From Euperipatoides rowelli (Eukaryota; Onychophora; Udeonychophora; Euonychophora; Peripatopsidae), in the NCBI GenBank assembly GCA_003024985.2, contig PXIH01S0003946.1: a DNA stretch of 11,225 nucleotides, one strand, 5' to 3'. Positions 8,920-11,225 of this stretch are shown piece after piece. The first letter of the stretch is position 1; the number at the start of each line of letters is the position of its first letter. Below the pieces are notes generated by a model. The model made no database searches. It saw only the letters and a list, made by a program, of their open reading frames with translations, and had not been told where the DNA came from. A program made the position numbers and the translations under genes.

Positions 8920-9210
8920 CAAGGGCGTCCACAGTCAAAAATTCAGGGGGCGGGGGAAGCTGAGGGCAAAAAAAGTATATTTTTGGTTGTGAATATTTTG
9001 AATAAGCTTTTTTTTTTTTTTTGGTTATGTGGACATTTGATAACCTTTTTCTGTTTCAATTCTGTCAAATATTTATTAGAAATGCATCTCAGCACATGTC
9101 ATGGCTATTTTTTATTTTTAAATATTCTGAAGTATTTTCACATATAAAATAAATAATGGTGTTTTTTCCAGAGGAGAGGGTAGGCAAGTGCCCCCCTCCA
9201 GACACCCTTG
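8920..9210. mobile_element. MITE-like element with inverted ends, about 291 bp
   Basis: The left end begins CAAGGGCGTC followed by a G-rich patch (AGGGGGCGGGGG). The right end, read on the other strand, begins CAAGGGTGTC followed by TGGAGGGGGG. Nine of the first ten bases match and both ends then turn G-rich. The interior is non-coding, A/T-rich and has a T run near 9009-9022. No protein is encoded, so any movement would need an enzyme from elsewhere. Flanks TTAGCAAA and ATAGTAAG match at only 5 of 8 bases, so a target duplication is doubtful. The class (hAT-like or other) is not settled. Confidence 0.55.
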
Positions 9211-9257
9211 ATAGTAAGACTAGCTGAAATTCCTGTAAACATTATGTACAAACTGTA

Positions 9258-9402
9258 ATATTTTCCTTTTTATGTTTTATTCCCTAACAACTTGCATACT
9301 TATTACTTTCCTTATGTTTTATCTCTAATATCCCATATATTACTTAACTTTCTTATGTTTCATCCGTAACACTCCTCATACTTCTTACCTTCATGTTACT
9401 AT
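9258..9402. repeat. Degenerate minisatellite, about 40-bp unit, about 3.5 copies
   Basis: The word TATGTTTTAT or close variants recurs at 9271, 9313, 9354 and 9392, with spacings of 42, 41 and 38 bases. The material between is also similar (TCCCTAACA, TCTCTAATA, TCCGTAACA, then CATACTTATTAC-like words). It is pyrimidine-rich on the + strand and runs directly into an ATT microsatellite. Confidence 0.7.
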
Positions 9403-9410
9403 TACTATTA

Positions 9411-9441
<31 letters not shown>
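9398..9441. repeat. (ATT)n microsatellite
   Basis: Pure ATT units from 9413 to 9441 (about 9.5), preceded by imperfect ACT/ATT units from 9398. Confidence 0.92.
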
Positions 9442-9477
9442 AATCATTCAAGTTGAAAAAATAAATAAAAAATATGC

Positions 9478-9497
9478 TATTTACTTATAAGTAAATA
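9478..9497. repeat. Perfect 20-bp palindrome
   Basis: TATTTACTTATAAGTAAATA reads the same on both strands, with no spacer. It could be a dimer-protein binding site, a cruciform seed or chance in A/T-rich DNA. No second copy was noticed. Confidence 0.6.
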
Positions 9498-9771
9498 ACA
9501 CTAGATAACAAGGATACATAAAATTTGCTTCAGAAGAAGACCAGAGGTATCGTACAGATCAATTCTATTTGATTGTTTTGCCATTTTGAGTACTGACGAT
9601 GATTAAGTTTTAATGATGAAATGTCAATAAATTTCATTTTTTTTAAATCAAGTGGTATTTTTTTAATTTTCAAAAATCTATTGAAGATACTAAGCTATTA
9701 GATTTCATCTATTCTTTTAAACTAAAGAAATGTTCTAATTGTGAAGTAAATGTGTGTTATTTTTCTTGCAG

Positions 9772-10025
9772 CCCAAAGATCTGATTGCCTATGATGACAA
9801 CTGACTATAAAAGACAACCAAACCAAGATATCCTACCAAGCAAAGACTGGAATTTTAATACCAACAAAAGTTACTTATATTAAAAAAAAATTATAAAAAA
9901 TATTAAAAAAAAAGAAAGAGAAAAATATCATGTACAGGAAACTTTTCTTCATTCATTCAAGAAAATGAATTTAATTTATATAAAAAATATTGTTTTGTTA
10001 AATAAAATATTTAAAAATCATTAAG
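9772..10025 (+). other. Probable terminal 3' UTR exon of the repeat-protein gene
   Basis: It begins right after a strong acceptor (TTATTTTTCTTGCAG) and ends shortly after AATAAA at 10001. The first 200 bases are less AT-rich than the surroundings. Its first frame would encode PKDLIAYDDN then stop, which looks like a plausible C-terminus. However, the visible donor follows an in-frame stop and is out of phase with it, so within this window it is untranslated. It could instead be the last coding exon of an isoform, or of another gene whose other exons are not visible. Confidence 0.5.
10001..10006 (+). terminator. Poly(A) signal AATAAA
   Basis: A canonical hexamer, with a likely cleavage CA at 10019-10020. 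G/T-rich downstream elements follow (CTGTGTTT near 10056 and TTGTCTGTTCAAGTGTTGG near 10074). Together these make a good 3' end for the exon starting at 9772. Confidence 0.6.
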
Positions 10026-10180
10026 GACTTGGTAATTTCCTTTTAATTTCATTTACTGTGTTTAATGATATATTGTCTGTTCAAGTGTTGGCCCTATTTG
10101 TAATAATATGTTGCAATTTATTTATAAAATATTGTAATACATATATTTTAAAAATCTGTGATTAATATAAAATTTCATAA

Positions 10181-10204
10181 ATCTTGTGTTATGGAACACA
10201 AGAT
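10181..10204. repeat. Perfect hairpin, 10-bp arms, 4-base loop
   Basis: ATCTTGTGTT, loop ATGG, AACACAAGAT. It lies about 150-180 bases beyond the expected transcript end. It has no T run typical of a bacterial terminator and that role does not apply here. Confidence 0.7.
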
Positions 10205-10384
10205 ACCAATAATATTGCAAAATAAATAAATTATTATAGTAATATAAGTATAATAATATAATTATAATAATCATAAAAATATTAATAATAGATGATTTTC
10301 GTGTAATTAAACAATGATAAATTATTATGATATACACAAGTTTGTACTCATCTGTGAATAATCAACAGTGATTAAAAACATATG

Positions 10385-10450
10385 ATTATTGATGACTACA
10401 AACAATTAAACAATCATTATATTCTTTAATTGTTTGTAAGCATCAATAAT
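10385..10450. repeat. Long inverted repeat, 26-bp arms, 14-base loop
   Basis: The arms at 10385-10410 and 10425-10450 match at 24 of 26 positions, with one two-base mismatch (AC opposite CT). The loop is A/T-rich. The stem is of a size that could fold as a small RNA precursor, but no promoter or expression evidence is visible. It could also be a tiny palindromic element. Confidence 0.75.
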
Positions 10451-10640
10451 TTTAAACATTTTTACAAAACTATATCAAATTTTAATACAAAAGAATTGAG
10501 AAAAAAAAATGATTTAAGTCAGTGTTCAAAATACAATCAAAACTTAAAAATTGAAGAAAACAAATATTCCTTCATGACTTAATAGAAATAAATGTTAAAA
10601 TTTAATCAATAATAAACTTCAATATTGATTTTTAAAAAAA

Positions 10641-10664
10641 TTAGTTGAATCAATTTTCAACTAA
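10641..10664. repeat. Hairpin, perfect 9-bp arms, 6-base loop
   Basis: TTAGTTGAA, loop TCAATT, TTCAACTAA. A weaker inverted pair, TCAGTTAA and TTAACTGA, follows within about 60 bases. Such pairs are more frequent by chance in A/T-rich DNA. Confidence 0.5.
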
Positions 10665-11180
10665 GTTACCAAAAAAAAAAAAACAATCAGTTAACAAAAA
10701 CAAAAGAATTTCATTAACTGAACTGTTAAAAATCATATTAAGAAAAAAATTTGGTTTTAAAAATCAACTTAATTAGTTAAATACAATTCAAAATTATATC
10801 TATGAAAATAAATTTGATTATATTCTCTTATAAATACAATAATTAAACATTTAAATCCATATAATTCTCACCTTTGTAATAATAGATATGTTTCATCAAA
10901 GCAAATAAATAATTTTAATGAATTCATCCCTAACAAAATTCTATAAAGAAAATTCAGCATTATCAAATATACTTTTATTTCTTACTTTCCATAAGATGAA
11001 AAAAAAAACATAAATACACTTAGCAATTTGCTTTTTATCTATAAATGTAATACATAATAAATCCTTATATTGTTTTAAAAAATGTTATGCAGATTATATA
11101 TGCAAAGGAGGATACTAAAATAATATGTTAAACACTATTTATCACATTGCAAGTTTCCCTATTTTTTTCTATTTGTATAT

Positions 11181-11225
11181 TAGGGGAAGTGGGGGGAATA
11201 CCGCGCACCTAAGCAAGATTCGTTT
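11181..11225. other. Possible edge of a dispersed repeat
   Basis: The composition changes abruptly from A/T-rich to TAGGGGAAGTGGGGGGAATA followed by CCGCGCACC. Dispersed repeats with G-rich words of this kind occur in many invertebrate genomes. Only 45 bases are present, so the identity and extent cannot be judged. Confidence 0.3.

Larger units (their letters stand above)
2825..9771 (+). other. Probable 3' UTR intron, about 6.9 kb
   Basis: The boundaries are the donor CAG|GTAAAT at 2824/2825 and the acceptor TTATTTTTCTTGCAG ending at 9771, preceded by a pyrimidine-rich stretch. No long intact open frame lies between. The interval holds broken coding-like tracts, microsatellites and a short inverted-repeat element, as expected for a tolerant intron or intergenic DNA. 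If the splice is not used, this is simply intergenic sequence. Confidence 0.5.
10026..11180. other. AT-rich 3' flank
   Basis: No gene is supported on either strand. The longest minus-strand open frame (10122-10337) encodes mostly Ile, Tyr, Leu and Phe and has the composition of random A/T sequence. The only structure seen is the three inverted repeats listed separately. Confidence 0.6.

Noticed and set aside
10181-10204. Hairpin considered as a transcription terminator
   Set aside because: The gene structure is eukaryotic, the hairpin lies past the poly(A) signal and it has no following T run.
10122-10337. 71-residue minus-strand frame
   Set aside because: Almost entirely Ile, Tyr, Leu, Asn and Phe, as expected for random A/T-rich DNA, and it spans a perfect hairpin.

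Overview
The window looks like nuclear DNA of an invertebrate animal, most likely an arthropod, though no species can be named. It is strongly AT-rich and sparsely coding, with microsatellites, a short inverted-repeat element, and splice and poly(A) signals of animal type. No bacterial operon, rRNA, tRNA or CRISPR array was seen.

One gene is well supported. A large exon at 1362-2816 (+) encodes a secreted, tyrosine-rich, low-complexity protein of about 485 residues. It has a signal peptide, a short octapeptide repeat, a run of about 22 in-register hexapeptides (consensus Y-G/N-Q-D/N-S-G/R), a short hydrophobic Gly/Pro/aromatic linker, a Ser/Tyr/Asp/Asn 11-12 residue repeat, and a basic Gln/Asn/Tyr-rich tail. 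The mature part has no Cys and no Trp. This is the build of an extracellular structural protein (cuticle, eggshell, sheath, silk or glue). Its hexads also resemble the Tyr/Gly/Gln/Ser low-complexity domains of phase-separating RNA-binding proteins. The apparent ATG at 1344 lies just before a polypyrimidine tract ending in CAG, so the true start codon is probably in an upstream exon that I could not place with confidence.

Layout: 1-1361 is AT-rich 5' flank or first intron, with weak exon and promoter candidates. 1362-2816 is the coding exon. A good donor (CAG|GTAAAT) follows the stop codon by 8 bases and can pair with a good acceptor at 9771, giving a 3' UTR intron of about 6.9 kb and a last exon ending at an AATAAA at 10001. 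Inside this intron are two coding-like but broken tracts (about 3520-4470 and 5889-6574), possible transposon debris, a poly-C run, an inverted-repeat-bounded element (8920-9210), a roughly 40-bp minisatellite and an ATT microsatellite. Downstream, 10030-11181 is very AT-rich and has three clear hairpin-forming inverted repeats. The last 45 bases are abruptly G-rich and look like the edge of a dispersed repeat.

The most interesting items are the modular repeat protein, its probable unusually long 3' UTR intron, and the two unidentified decayed coding tracts inside it.
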